Assembly (NCBI GenBank): GCA_963556255.1
Contig: OY744610.1
Coordinates: 8,345,529 to 8,409,528, forward strand
DNA: 64,000 bases
Source of the DNA: Allolobophora icterica
Taxonomy: Eukaryota > Annelida > Clitellata > Crassiclitellata > Lumbricidae
Direction: 5' to 3'
Part shown: positions 10,725-23,770 of the stretch, one piece after another
Layout of the letters: each line of letters starts with the position of its first letter
Position numbering within the stretch: position 1 is the stretch's first letter
Translations under genes and position numbers: made by a program
Notes under the pieces: model-generated
The model's input: only the letters and a program-made list of their open reading frames with translations
Told to the model about the DNA's origin: nothing
The model's database searches: none

Positions 10725-10973
10725 GTTCAGACGGTGCTATAACGATGTCTCCGAACAACAAAGCTGTTCTTCTGGGAACATCAAGAGTTGCTATGTCCTG
10801 TACAACTGATGCAGTAGCTGAGGCTATAAGTTGGGGTTATTTACCAGTTGGAGGCTCAGCTGCTGTGGATATCACATATGGTTTAGTTGTCGCTGATGCA
10901 CAGAAACAGTTTTATGCAGTTGAGAAATCGGGATCTCAGCAGAGCAACCTAATCATCCTCAGTGCAACAATGG
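10725..10973 (+). CDS. Ig-A exon 2, V-like Ig domain, 5' part
   Basis: After acceptor TTTAG the frame reads GSDGAITMSPNN, AVLLGTSRVAMSCTTD, AISWGYLPVGGSAAVD and NLIILSATM. The first Ig cysteine (MSC) and the core tryptophan (ISW) are present. The exon is cut at 10973 by the hAT-like element, and reading on gives a stop at 11027-11029. Confidence 0.8.
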
Positions 10974-12020
10974 CAGTGGCGGCGCGTGGGGGGTGCAAGG
11001 GGGTGCGGTCGCACCGGGCGGCCACTTGAGGGGGGCGGCACTTTGACTCCCTGGAATATTTTTTCGATGCTTCCTGTGGTCACCGTGGTGTTTCATTTGT
11101 AGTTATTACGTAATTCGTTGCTAGAAATTTCAGTGAAACTTTAATATCATAATTCAGTGAACTGTTAATCTTCAGTGTTCATGTGAGCTTCAAGGTATTT
11201 CTTAGTTTTAAATTGATTCAGATCATTTTAGGCCTAGTTTCTAGAAATAATGATTGCGCCTGATTATACTGACAATGTGGTATTACTTTTGATGCACAAC
11301 TCTCATTCTCTAACCACATCTCCAACTTCCCACGCTCCTGTTTCATGCACATTCGTGACCTCCGACGCATCCTGCCCATGCTCGACCATTAAACTTCCTC
11401 CCCCATTGCTACCTCCATTGTTCATTCAACGCTTGATTACTGCATTCCCTCTTCCTCAACCTTGAATCCATTCAAATCAAGCGTCTACAGCTTATCAAAA
11501 ACTCACCAGCCAGAGCTGTCACTAGCACGCTCAAACGTCATCATATCAATCTCATCCTCAAATCACTCCACTGGCTAAAAATTCCAGAGCGAATTCACTT
11601 CAAAGTCATATCACTAACCTACAACTCCCTACAATATTCCCACCCCAAGTATCTCCTTGATCTCTTCACCAATCAAGCAACCCGCTCCACCCGATCATCT
11701 TCCTGTCTCAGTCTCTCTCGACCCCCAGTCACTACTCATCTCAAGTTCTCCATCCGAGCCATATCCAACACAACATCACGCCTCTGGAATGATCTCCCCA
11801 TGAATTCCGCAGTTTCTCAGTTCCTCCATCATCATCGCAACCCGTCCTTCGTCCTCTGCTACTGCGCTCTATACTATAATTGACTAAGGCTACTACTAAA
11901 TACTATCATACACAACACAGACAAAATTTCACTAGACTATTAGACAGGCCAGCCGCCTTACGGGGAGGGCGGCACACTGCTGCTTCGCACCACCTTTGAA
12001 AAATCCACGCGCCGCCACTG
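10974..12020. mobile_element. hAT-like element in the Ig-A V exon, 1047 bp
   Basis: Perfect 16-bp terminal inverted repeats CAGTGGCGGCGCGTGG and a perfect 8-bp target duplication AACAATGG (10966-10973 and 12021-12028). No transposase is visible; the middle carries a LINE fragment. Ig-B has the uninterrupted exon at the same codon (near 41206), giving a clear empty site. Confidence 0.95.
11280..11870 (+). pseudogene. CR1-like LINE reverse-transcriptase C-terminal fragment inside the hAT element
   Basis: Broken frames read like the 3' end of a CR1-group LINE ORF2: MHIRDLRRILPML, ATSIVHSTLDYC, IKRLQLIKN, LKSLHWLKIPERIHFKV and SRLWNDLP. It lies wholly between the hAT ends, so it either inserted into or was captured by the element. 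Confidence 0.75.
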
Positions 12021-12028
12021 AACAATGG

Positions 12029-12094
12029 CAAGAGCTGGAACGTATTATTGTTTTCAACGTGAATTTCAAACATCTGCCCAGCTGATTGTTATCA
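12029..12094 (+). CDS. Ig-A exon 2, V-like Ig domain, 3' part
   Basis: Beyond the second TSD copy the sequence resumes with ARAGTYYCFQREFQTSAQLI and VI before donor GTAAGT at 12095. AGTYYC is the canonical second-cysteine motif. Without the element the exon is 315 nt, three shorter than in Ig-B. Confidence 0.8.
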
Positions 12095-12948
12095 GTAAGT
12101 AATTTCTCGATGCAATTGACGCCAACATAATACTTCATATATAATTTTATTATAATATATTAGTCATTTTCAATTCTCTTTCCACTGCAGATAGTGGAGT
12201 CTTCCAAACATATCATCCTTTCAACTTCTGTTTCAATTACAGTTTACTGCACTGGCTACAAACAGAGTTCAAACATTGTACTAAATTGAATTTTACAAGA
12301 CAGTGAACTGTTCACTTTACACTAATCCGAGGCAATATTTAGAAACACATTTATTTTATTGCCAGTGTGAAATCATTTGTAGTGAATAAGGTCTTCATTA
12401 ATTTTGTCTTCGGTTGCACCTTTTGATGCCTCACGGCAATTACACAACTTCAATTTGATTTAATATGGTTTTCACTAAAGTTTTAATACAGTATATAAAA
12501 CGATGTAAATCTACCTAAATATCATTGTTGAGTTTTATCCGTGTTCAGATTAGTTAAGTTTAGATTCTGGATTTTGCTTACTATAGGGCCTACGTGTAAT
12601 TTCATGTCATATCTGGGAATTTTTTCTACCCATGTACAGGTTGCGACTTTCATTAAAAATTAATGTAATTGAAGTTTATTAATGTTACACTGTTTACTTA
12701 ATCACTCTTGTACAGAATGAACACAAGATAAACTGCAGGAGAGAAGAAGTGCAATTCTCATAAATATTTTAAAATGCAGACCATTAGATTACCTCAGTTT
12801 AGCCGAAAGCATAAAAATTAGATTTTCTTTTGCGATAATAAAATTGATACTTTAAAACTTTGTTCTTTCCAGTTAATGTTTTGTCAGACTTATTTAATTA
12901 TCTTTTAAATTCCTTCAATTGTTTCTTTTTAAATTGCTCTTTGTGTAG
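12095..12948 (+). other. Ig-A intron 2
   Basis: No feature seen. Its homologue in Ig-B is expanded by transposons. Confidence 0.6.
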
Positions 12949-13314
12949 ATTCTGACCCAGTGTGCAGTATGACGCCAAATGCTCCGACAGAACTTAAATA
13001 CAACCAAATGGTGCAGATGTCTTGCAGTGTTAGTTACACGGCCAATACTTCATACGTCGCAGTGGACATGATTTGGTCAAAGGGCAATCCAGCCACCATC
13101 GTCACCACTGATCCTCCTAAGACTACCACCTCCTCTAATCTGACTACAGCAGTGTCGACGATCACTCAAACAACTTACTACTCTACGCCTTTCCCAAATT
13201 ATACTTGTACTACTTCGTTCAGAATTACTGGTAATCCACCAAGTGTATCTGCAAATAATGCACCTGACTATTCTAAGTCAACACCATTATTCAGTTCACC
13301 GATCAACGTCATCT
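12949..13314 (+). CDS. Ig-A exon 3, second Ig domain
   Basis: Phase 1 to phase 1. Reads SDPVCSMTPNAPTEL, VQMSCSVSYTA, VDMIWSKGNP, Ser/Thr-rich stretches, TPFPNYTCTTSFRI and TPLFSSPINVI. Cys-Trp-Cys spacing fits a C2/I-type Ig fold with an extra Cys near the N-terminus. Several N-x-S/T sequons are visible. Intact frame, GTAAGT donor. Confidence 0.85.
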
Positions 13315-13729
13315 GTAAGTAACTGTCTCTTGATGTCTTCTTGTTCTCAAATTTAGGCTTAATCTTTTTAAAATAGCTCACGTCCCAAAAAACAGGTGCT
13401 AAAAATGTGAAGTGATCATGATTGGCAGTAGCAAATTATTGATGCATTTGCGAAACGTTGTCGATCAGATACGGTGGACTCTGAAATCTAGCATGTTTCA
13501 GTATTTGGTATACCTTGATTACAATAGCTGCGTCCTTCATAGGAAGCTGGGAGGGGTGGGCTTTTACGCGTTACAAGTGAAATTGTAGTGGTTCTAACGA
13601 AGATTGCACGTCTTCTGGACCACTTCAAACTTTTGTTATGTTATAAGTTCACATGCGAACATTGGTATGTAAAATGAATATATGTGAGACGAGAAATTAT
13701 TTGCAGAATGTGTTTACATTTTTCTTCAG
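13315..13729 (+). other. Ig-A intron 3
   Basis: No feature beyond the acceptor TTTCTTCAG at 13721-13729. Confidence 0.6.
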
Positions 13730-13972
13730 ATTTGAATCCAGCAGATGCAAACTCAATAACCGGAACCAGAGATGGAGACCAAGTGTACATTGGTACAACT
13801 GTTACATGTGACGTTGATGCCAACCCACCAGCCAGTTATAGTTGGTTGGATGATACATATAAAAATAGAACAAATACTTCTAGTATCCAGATATGGCACA
13901 GTGGAGAATTTCAGTGCACAGCGTGGAACAAGGCTGCCAGCACTTCAGCTTCAATAAATGTCATAACCTACA
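13730..13972 (+). CDS. Ig-A exon 4, third Ig domain
   Basis: Phase 1 to phase 1, 243 nt. Reads LNPADANSITGTRDGDQVYI, VTCDVDANPPASYSWLDD and HSGEFQCTAWNKAASTSASI. C...W...GEF-x-C is a textbook short I-set/C2 Ig domain. Donor GTATGT. Confidence 0.87.
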
Positions 13973-15422
<1,450 letters not shown>

Positions 15423-15458
15423 TTACGACCTCTACTTCTACCATTTCTACTACAGCAG
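15423..15458 (+). CDS. Ig-A exon 5, Thr/Ser stalk
   Basis: A 36-nt phase-1 exon after CTTCCAG, encoding TTSTSTISTTA, with donor GTACTT at 15459. A matching short exon is placed at 52064 in Ig-B. It is a membrane-proximal, probably O-glycosylated spacer. Short exon, so assignment rests on paralogy and phase. Confidence 0.55.
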
Positions 15459-16171
15459 GTACTTCACCGTTTAGTTGTAGAACCAATCAAAGTGGATCAA
15501 ATATAGAAAGGGAATTTGGGATGATGTCGACGATGATAATGATGACGTGATGATGATGATGACACACAGGACATTAACTTCATTCTTAACTAAAAAAAAT
15601 AGTTAAACTAATAGTTAGCAAGATTTTAGCTCATCACTGTTAATGCGACTGAATGAACCTCTAACATAGGTGAGTTTCACATTTGTCTGTGAGTTCGTGT
15701 TAGTTGAGCGGAACATGAAGTTTTTTCAGAGCATGGCTGAATGCTGATTGGCTGAGTTTCTGTCATTGCCTTCTGTCAGTCTGTCTGTCTGTCTGTCTAC
15801 TTTGGTACATCTTTCTTATTTGTCTCATTTCTGTTAACTTGGTACTTTGTTTTTCGTTTCTGTTAAACGCTGTACTATTGGTGTTGCTGTGGATTCGATA
15901 TTGTGCTAATGGTACTAACACTTGATAATGGCGCTGTGGAAGTCATTTTATGCATTACAAAATAAAGTATCAATATCTTCGACTTAACCCTTTCTAACTG
16001 AAGCTCAGAGGACAAATTGCATGATTTTGAAAGTGCACCTTTGGTTTCAAACTGAGTTTGGTCATAATTAACACACTGTTTTTCTCACATGAGTGATGTG
16101 TACTCAGCCACGTTTATCCTGTACATCCGGCTGTAACACAGCTATCGAAAATTTTTTTTTAAATTGCAAAT

Positions 16172-16208
<37 letters not shown>

Positions 16209-17331
16209 TTATAAATATAGGCCTATATATGCGCTGCATGCATGCATAAGTAAATTAGTGCCCATATACGTGAACAACAGAAATAATCAGATAATTATGA
16301 GAAATAAGCAAACAGAGGATTTATGATAACTGAACAGTGTAGGCCTATAGTAGTCGGAGTGCATGAGTTTTGCGGGCAAAGGCTTTGGCAAAGTTACGAG
16401 TGAAAATTCGAGCATTAATTGGAAAATGACCTTGACGATCGGTTTTCTTGACGAGTACTTTGTTGCTGTCTCCGGTGATAATGCGCATCAGTATCACCCC
16501 TTTGCGACCTCAGACGATCGAGAATTTCTTGACTTTGTCGGGCCATCCATCTTGGCCGTCACTCACAATTTAAACGTAATCGTCGCACTTGGGGACTTTC
16601 TTCATTCATGGGAAAACGAAATTTTCAGGGACTATTTACCAACAATATAGTATTTGCTCCCTATTGTTGTTGTTCATGTATTGCATGTGACCAATCGATG
16701 TTTAGGCTAAACAGTCTTTTTCGCCTCGTCCTTGCTCCTCCTCCCCCTCCCCCTCCCGTCAGATCGTGTGCCATATTAAGGGAGTGATGCCGAGAGGGAG
16801 GAAGGTAGGGAGAAGAGGAGGGAGGGATAGAGGCAGTGAGGGATGGAGGCAGTGAGGGATGGAGGCAATGAAAGAGGGAGATGGATAGAGGAGGGAGGGA
16901 GAGAAATGGAGAGGGAGATCCTTAGGGAGGTCGGCCAACGGCCTCTCAAGCCTGATTAGCAACCCCCTTGTGCCTGCATCGGGCTTCGCTCGATGCAGGC
17001 CTTAGGGAGGTCGGCCAATGGCCTCTCAAGCATGATTAGCAGCGACCTTGTGCCTGCATCGGGCATGCAGGCCTTAGACAGGTCGGCCAACTTTAGTAGA
17101 ATCAGTTACATTCCATACATTCCACAGCGTTTATCGTAGGACATGCAGATCTGGGAAACTATATAAAAGATGTAACCTTGATGGTTTCTCGATCTATGAG
17201 ATTATGGATTTTATCGGAGAGTTTAATTTTAATAGGGGCCTATATAACTGAGATAGCTTAGTATTCACCCATTTTATGCAGTTACAATAAGTTTGTTTTC
17301 GTACTGAAATCATTAACTGGAATTTTGACAG
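15459..17331 (+). other. Ig-A intron 5
   Basis: No gene supported. Holds an (AT)n tract at about 16171-16212, purine-rich GGGAG repeats (16790-16920) and a two-copy 80-bp tandem repeat (16920-17095). Confidence 0.55.
16920..17095. repeat. 80-bp tandem repeat, about 2.2 copies
   Basis: Units starting CTTAGGGAGGTCGGCCAA at 16921 and 17001, with a degenerate third at about 17074. Each unit includes GCATCGGGC and GATGCAGGC/GCATGCAGGC words forming small hairpins. Confidence 0.85.
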
Positions 17332-17460
17332 GTGGATTATCAGAAGGAGGGAAAATCGGAATCGGTGTTGGTATTGGCGTCGGAGGAATGTTGGTTTTTG
17401 TCGGGATACTCTTTGCTGTCCTATGCATGAGATTTGAATGGATCAAAAGAACTAAGACAG
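17332..17460 (+). CDS. Ig-A exon 6, transmembrane segment
   Basis: Phase 1 to phase 1, 129 nt. Gly-rich entry GGLSEGGKIGIGVGIGVGG, then MLVFVGILFAVLCM and the basic border RFEWIKRTKT. One helix of type I topology. Confidence 0.85.
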
Positions 17461-17841
17461 GTACTTGCTATCAGGGATGTTTATTTTACATTACAATGTG
17501 AATGAATATTTAACAATAACTAGAAATACGACTGTACGTCGAGACGTTATCCAAAATAAATGCCCCTGTGCATTTCATTCATTGTTTCGTAATTAGATAA
17601 TTTATTTGTCCTAGATTTAAAACTCATTATTCAGAGTGCTATAAAAAATAGTGTTGTTTGACACTTTTAGAAAAAGCTTATGAATCTCAGTTTGTTGAAT
17701 TTATTTAAATAATTCTTCTTTTAATTCAGTGTTGAACGGAAGGAGGGAAAAGTCAGAAGTGTAATTTATTCAATTTATATAATCAATTTTCACATGATAA
17801 TTGTTTAGCATATTTTAATTTAACTGCAACTTCTGTGGTAG
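17461..17841 (+). other. Ig-A intron 6
   Basis: No feature seen. Relative to Ig-B (AACTTCTTTCAGTGG) the 3' end reads AACTTCTGTGG, so the CAG acceptor has been deleted. The next AG is GGTAG at 17837-17841. Confidence 0.6.
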
Positions 17842-18080
17842 ATGATAAGAGGACAAACGGAATGGAAGAAAATTCTGAAAAACGTCAAACCCATCGAGAC
17901 AATTCAAAAGCTCCACACAACGAAGCTCTCAATGTTCCATCGGCGCAAAATATGAACCTTGGACCGACCTATCAACAGTTGGCAACATCCACTAGTGTTG
18001 TTGTAAATGAAGAAGGCCTCTCAGACAGAGCAACTTATGAGAACTCTGGGTACAAGTTAAAAGCAAACGATTCCAGTTAG
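17842..18080 (+). pseudogene. Ig-A exon 7, truncated cytoplasmic tail
   Basis: Using the surviving TAG acceptor keeps frame and gives DDKRTNGMEENSEKRQTHRD, then NEALNVPSAQNM, GPTYQQLATS and SDRATYENSGYKL, stopping at TAG 18078-18080. Compared with Ig-B the first Tyr motif (YEPL) is NEAL. A 1-nt deletion produces the stop, and the following bases in the shifted frame still spell the two distal tyrosine motifs (EYESL, EYESI) up to about 18150. Confidence 0.75.
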
Positions 18081-18233
18081 CCGAATATGAAAGTCTTCAA
18101 CAGAGAGAACTAGGGCCTGCAGATGAATATGAGAGCATACAACCTAAGTAATAGGACATCAACAACAAATTCTACAGTAATTTCTTAGATGCTTTTGAAT
18201 ATTCATTTGTGTGGTATTTGATTTTTGTGTTAA

Positions 18234-18239
18234 AATAAA
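18234..18239 (+). terminator. AATAAA polyadenylation signal, Ig-A
   Basis: Canonical hexamer about 150 nt after the tail exon. The aligned Ig-B sequence near 56442 reads AATTAA instead. Confidence 0.5.
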
Positions 18240-20809
18240 TCTGTTTTTTTAATATGAAAAAATTCTATAACGGTAGAACGTAAATACAATAACATTATGT
18301 AGGCCTAATGTGTTTATGAAAGGTAGCTTTAGATTCTCGTAAGCTTGAAACTCGTGTATGTCTGGCAGCCTTTGTGAATAATTCTTATTGCATGATATTG
18401 AAACTGACAGTCTCTCATCACGGATCTTATCAACACTACTTAAAGATGACCTCTTCTTTATTATGACATTTTAGCACATTTTGGGAAGAACACTGACTGT
18501 GGTTTCTTCACCGCATACTTGTCCTTTAGCGATTAGTGAATATCTGTAGATCGTGAAAAGAAATCCATTTAAGAATGCAAACTTTTATTTCTGAAATTTT
18601 ATTTATTCTTGGATTAAAGAACATAAAATAACACATCTGTTTAGATATGCTAATTGCCGGTTTAACGCTGTTTTATGTACTAAAGGGAACTTTATTAATT
18701 CTTGTTACATATATAAATACAACCATGCATATGTACATATATGGAAGCGCTGTTTAACTTTGTCATAACGGTGTTCAGGATGATTAGCGTTGCCGTTCTC
18801 ATTTTTATCAGGCTTGCACTCTGGTGGTGGCGGAGTAAGGGCAGTGGCACAATTACAGTACCTGGATGTTTATGTATGTATGCCTTTGTATAATATGCAA
18901 ACGTAGTGTTTGAAAGACGTTGGTTAACGAATTAAGTAGGACTAAAATGTGTAGCCTTGCCACGATGCCGTTGCTTAAAATTCAATGAATGTGTTTCTCT
19001 GTCAACCGTAGCATTATGTTTAGCGACCCAGTTGTCTAAATAGCTTCGAACGAGTTACATTGCTTAATGTACGACATTCAATTCGTTGGTCAACGATTCC
19101 CAGGGAAGAGCACAAGAAGGAAAATACAGACCTTGTGTAAAATTAAAAATAAACATTTGTCCGGATCGCTTTTCATGGCTGCGCAGATTTCTTAATTATG
19201 ATTTGACATTATATTATACTTTGATAGGCAAAATGAGGCTACTGTCAACACACTTCGTTTCAGGATCGTCTACACCATAGAAACCTTTGAGCAAACGCTC
19301 CATCCAAGAAATAGGGGAGGGAGATCAGTCAGTGTGTGTGCCACCATTTTAGGGGGGGAACGTGGAGGGAGGAGGCAGAGGGGGAAAGGGACGTTTTTCC
19401 AATAACTTAGGGGGATAGACGCCCTGGTTCGTTTGCCTAAGTCAGATAAAAATTTAATGCAGAAATAGGCTCGACCTACTTTGCAAATGTAAACAGTAGA
19501 CCTATTGGCCTAGCCTTTATTTAAATCTAGTCGACTGTCCTGCTGCACCATAATTATTCTTTCTTTCAGAAACAAGTCTCCATTTTAATCGTGGATTAAG
19601 CCTACCCTGTATAAACAGGGATTACTCTGTATAAACCCTTGCAATCAGCGAAACTTTGCTGTTTACAATTTTTGTTCCTGCTTCAGAATGTGTAATAACG
19701 GGTAACTGCAACAGATACTCCTGACTATGCTTCACAAACTTCCTTCATTCACAATTGCTCTGCGTTATTGGTGTTTTATCGTATGGTAGTGTGCATTTCT
19801 GAACTTTGGAAGGAAGGCAGTATCAGATTCAGTTGCAGTTTATTGTATTATTGAAAAGGAGTTCACACTTACAATGAAGTTTAATTTAATATTTTTAAAC
19901 AATGCAGTAATACAACAATAGAACAATGGATCTAATGAAGCTATAAATTTAGCCAAACAAATTAATGCAAATTCTATATGTCTAATTCATGTTGGTTAAT
20001 TTCTAACGTCTGAGTATCGCAGGATTCAATCGGTTACAAATTAAGGGAATGTTGATAGTAGAACGCCGCTCGTGTAGGCCTACTCATCTGAGCTGTGAAC
20101 CAGTATAGTTAAAAATGATGTCAAAATTTGGTGGCAAAAGTAGTTTTCAAGTGACTGGGAAAGTAATCGTGATCGTGAACTCCAAATACCTAAAGCGATA
20201 CTCTAAAGCTAAGCGCAGGGCAACAGCTTATTCACGAGCGCAGCGTCATATCAGAGGCGTTATCCAGTGCGGAATGAGACGATGGTCAGAACTAACCCTC
20301 AGAAATATGTTGCTAAGTAAGTGGCATGCTTGTGCATCTCACAAGCGGACGTTGCAATACATCTTGCATAATTATGAAGATTACTGCAGTAGAGATGCAA
20401 AATTAGATTATGATAGAATCAGTTGGAATCAACGATCATGCAAGACCAAATGTAGGCTAACTCATAACACAACTGTTGACTTAGTCATAAAATAAATTTG
20501 GTTGCCACTCTGGTGGTAATTAACGGTGATAATCGATGTCATATTTACACATGATAACTAATGGAGGTCCTCTATGACGAATTAAGTAGTAATGCTATGT
20601 GTATTGGAATAATGTCTCAATATTCTTGTGTGTAGAGCCTATACTCAGCTGTGTGTATAAAGACTTGCGTGTTGTTGACCTACTGTAGCGAATTATACAC
20701 GAACGAGATATATTGCCTATTTTACGGTATTCCCCTATTTGGGTCAGTGATTACTAATGCATCGCATGAGGAAGAAGGCAGCTAACGATGTATCGACGAA
20801 GAACCTTTG
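18240..20809 (+). other. Shared 3' flank of unit 1
   Basis: Homologous to 56440-59839 in unit 2. The open frame at 20115-20495 is not conserved in the paralogue and is not called. No other gene seen. Confidence 0.5.
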
Positions 20810-20931
20810 GCACGCGGTTGGTTGTACGTTACATATGGAAATACCATACGTACTTAGAGTTTTGAGTTTTTGCACGATGGAGAATTTAAGTGCACAGCCT
20901 GGAACAGAGCTGATAAATGTCATAACCTACA
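20810..20931 (+). pseudogene. Relic of Ig exon 4 (unit 1)
   Basis: Sequence resembles the second half of exon 4 (a degenerate SWLDVTYGNTT region, then HDGEFKCTAWNRA) and runs to INVITY with a donor-like GTACGT. It lacks its 5' half and has an internal deletion after AWNRA. A homologous relic is at 59840-59976, so it predates the duplication. Confidence 0.75.
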
Positions 20932-21068
20932 GTACGTAAACTACATAGACATATCTTTTCTGCGTACGTCTTATTTAATATAGACGTTGTATGTAAGAAG
21001 TCTGGTCACTCGAGATAATATTTTTGGATGAGAGTCTTGTCAGTTCGATTGGTTTAGTCTACATAGCC

Positions 21069-22112
21069 AGTGGCGTACCGAACGGAGGGTAGAGGGGGCG
21101 AGTCGCCCCGGGCGGCACTTTACAGGGGCGGCAAAATAGGGTTGAAGAAAAATAAAAAAGAGTGACTGTTGAAGAAAAACTGAAAAAGTAGGATAGAAAA
21201 AAGAAAGAAAAAGAAGACAAGAAAGAAACCGTCACTTTGGTCAAACCGCATTGGCTTCCGTTGATCGCTAGGGGCGGCATCACTCTCAGAGTTCTACGTT
21301 AAAGTTATACACTATAAACAGTATTGCAGAAAAGGAAGCGCATGCAACTGCATTTATCAAGCAAACTGTAATGTAAACAGAATTGCAGACTACGTAGGGG
21401 CCTACAGCATAGTCTACTTTAAAGCATATTCTTGTTATGGCGCCTTTCATAATCATAATATATACGCTTATATTAGGGTAAATGTTTTTGGGAAAATCTT
21501 AGGTCTCACCAGTCCAAAAGTTTCTTTGTGAGATGATAATGTTTGTGTAAAATTTTCAATTTTTTAGATAATGTTTAGGGGTCCCCAAGGGGTCCTAAAT
21601 TTAGATTTTAGGGTAATTCCGCCTCAAATCAACAAATTCTTTGCAAGTTTCCCACTCGACCATCTCAGATTTTGATGATATTTGCACATAATGTGTACTG
21701 ATGTATTACAATATGCTGTGCAAAATTTCACAGTATTATTCTTAGTATTTAATTTTTGAAGGAATTTTAAGGACATCTATGATGACCCCGTTTTTCGCCA
21801 TTTGGAAATCGTGTCTTAATTTGGTGGCATATTCAGAAGGTCATAAGTCCACTATTATTGCAGATAAATGAATCAAATTTGCAGGACACCTAGTTTATGT
21901 GATGCTAATCAAGGGAAGCTGGAAGAACTTGATGCCTGATGGATACTTTTTTCTAGCTGAAGATTGAAAATGAGAAAAAATGACCCTCTCTGGCGCCAGT
22001 ACTTTACTGCTCCACACTGACCAACTGGGGGACATGAATTCCTAAAAGAGGTCATCGCACCAGACCATGGCCGACTTTGTCTCCCCCACCTCTCAGACAA
22101 GATCGCCGCCAC
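21069..22112. mobile_element. Decayed DNA-transposon sequence at the unit 1/unit 2 junction
   Basis: Begins CAGTGGCGTACCG, a hAT-type terminus, just where unit-2 homology to 60095 onward stops. The segment 21480-22090 has no gene. Another hAT-type end, CGCCGCCACTG, occupies 22098-22108, four bases before plexin-like homology begins. No matching target duplication was found, so whether this is one element or several is unresolved. Confidence 0.45.
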
Positions 22113-22421
22113 TGGTTTTGTTGTGTCGAATCTTCAAAATTAAATCTACATTCTATATTAACAGCTGGTTACAGTTACACTAAATTATCAGCCTGTAGTT
22201 GTCTTAGTTGAAAACCAACTCCCATTGTAATTTAACGGGTGTTTAGACCATTTAGCTAAACCATTTTAATTTGTATTACGAAATGCAGATAAAAATGCTG
22301 ACAAGAACATCCATAGAATGCTTTTTCGTGAAACTGCGTGAAACAGTAATTTGTTTACGCAGTCAACTGAGATTTCAACATTTGTAAATGTACAGTACAC
22401 AGACTGTTTGCTGTGTGTTAG

Positions 22422-22595
22422 GGTCGATTTATGTTGCGCGGCTGTCGCCTAAGAGATTATCTGGTCCAGATTGGCAATCAGATTTGTGCCAACAGCGACC
22501 TACAGGACAACCAGCTGAGCTGTCGACCACCAAAAGTAAAACCATCGTCAACAGTGAACGATACGATCTACTGTGATGACCATCTGAGCATTACA
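22422..22595 (+). pseudogene. Plexin-like copy 2 exon d (last IPT domain)
   Basis: 58 codons, same frame and boundaries as 3312-3485. Few substitutions (for example ICANSDLQDNQLSCRPP). Donor GTATGTC begins at 22596, with the retrotransposon joined at 22603. Confidence 0.85.
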
Positions 22596-22602
22596 GTATG
22601 TC

Positions 22603-23750
22603 TGTAACGATACCCAAGATTTCACCCAGAAATGCTAAGGCATTAGGAGTTGATCATACTCCACATTACTTGAATACTAATTTGATTCCTTTGCATCCTA
22701 ATGAAGTTATGGTTATTTTAAGATATAAATGAGAAGACCATCGATGAATATTAATAAGTTGTATTAAATATAAACAAATAATTGTATGAACAACTTCAGT
22801 GTTATGACAGTTTATATATATATCTATATCTATCCTATTCCTTACTTAGACCAGCTTGAGATTAACTAATCCATATATTACATCTATATTAACCTCCCTC
22901 TTTTCTTTGCTTGTGGCATTGGAATCGTTCTTTCGTATTTTGTCCCAATCGTCAATGTTTCAACACGCTGACGTGGATTGATGTTGCGATCTCGGCGGAT
23001 GACTGCTGTGGATTCTTTTCTACGTAGAAGTTCTATTTCTCGTAGAATCTTCACCAAATCATTAACTCATATAACTCGCATGTCCAGCATAAAACGAGCT
23101 GCGACATAATTGTTTCGAAAGTCTGTCAAATCGAAATATTCAGTTTGTACGCCAGTTCACTACAACTCACGACGACCGCTTACCGTCACTTCGCTTCGAT
23201 ACGAACATGCATTCTCGAATAACTTCTCTTCTCGAACTCAATTCGATAAAATTCCTGTAAGAATGTCTTACAAGTTCAACAACGTTTCTTCACTTGGGTC
23301 GCCACAACAAAATTGTACACTCAAAGTGTGGTGTATCAACGTACTACCACAATTATACGAGTTAAATGACAACGCTTCAGAAGACGTACACCATTGCGTT
23401 CAGCGTTCGACATCATAACTAAGGTCCCTCCTCAGTGAAGACACTCATTGCGCATGCGCAGCAGCAGATCGATAATTCATGACAGTTGAAGATTGAACGG
23501 ACCAATAGACTGTCGCCAACATCGTCTCTTTAGGCTCGTTCTTGTAATACAAGTCCCCGGACCTACTTGACTATTTATATTAAATATATACAACTGGTCA
23601 TAGTCGCTGGTCACTTAATAAAATTGCATTATCTAACTATACTAATCAAATTAGCTTATGCAATCACAAACCCACTGTTCATTACAACATGTGACTTAAC
23701 TAATATACAATAATCTAAGTGTGATGTATGGGACAGAGGCATCCGTTACA
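22603..23750 (-). repeat. 3' LTR of the retrotransposon (element orientation)
   Basis: 1148 bp. By eye it differs from the other LTR by two substitutions near 23060, one single-base indel near 22910 and a much shorter TA tract (near 22810). Confidence 0.93.
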
Positions 23751-23770
23751 TATCAGCACCCCCACAGACT
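23751..23770 (-). other. Polypurine tract of the retrotransposon
   Basis: On the minus strand the sequence just before the 3' LTR reads TGTGGGGGTGCTGATA, a G-rich tract in the position used for plus-strand priming in Ty3/Gypsy-like elements. Confidence 0.65.

Noticed and set aside
16363..16650. 95-codon open frame in Ig-A intron 5
   Set aside because: No similarity to known domains and no counterpart in the Ig-B intron.
20115..20495. 126-codon open frame in the unit-1 3' flank
   Set aside because: The paralogous sequence near 58570-59290 is interrupted and not conserved as a frame; no recognisable domain.
23110..23418. 102-codon frame, identical in both LTRs (also 28245-28553)
   Set aside because: It is antisense to the element and identical only because the LTRs are identical; no domain seen.
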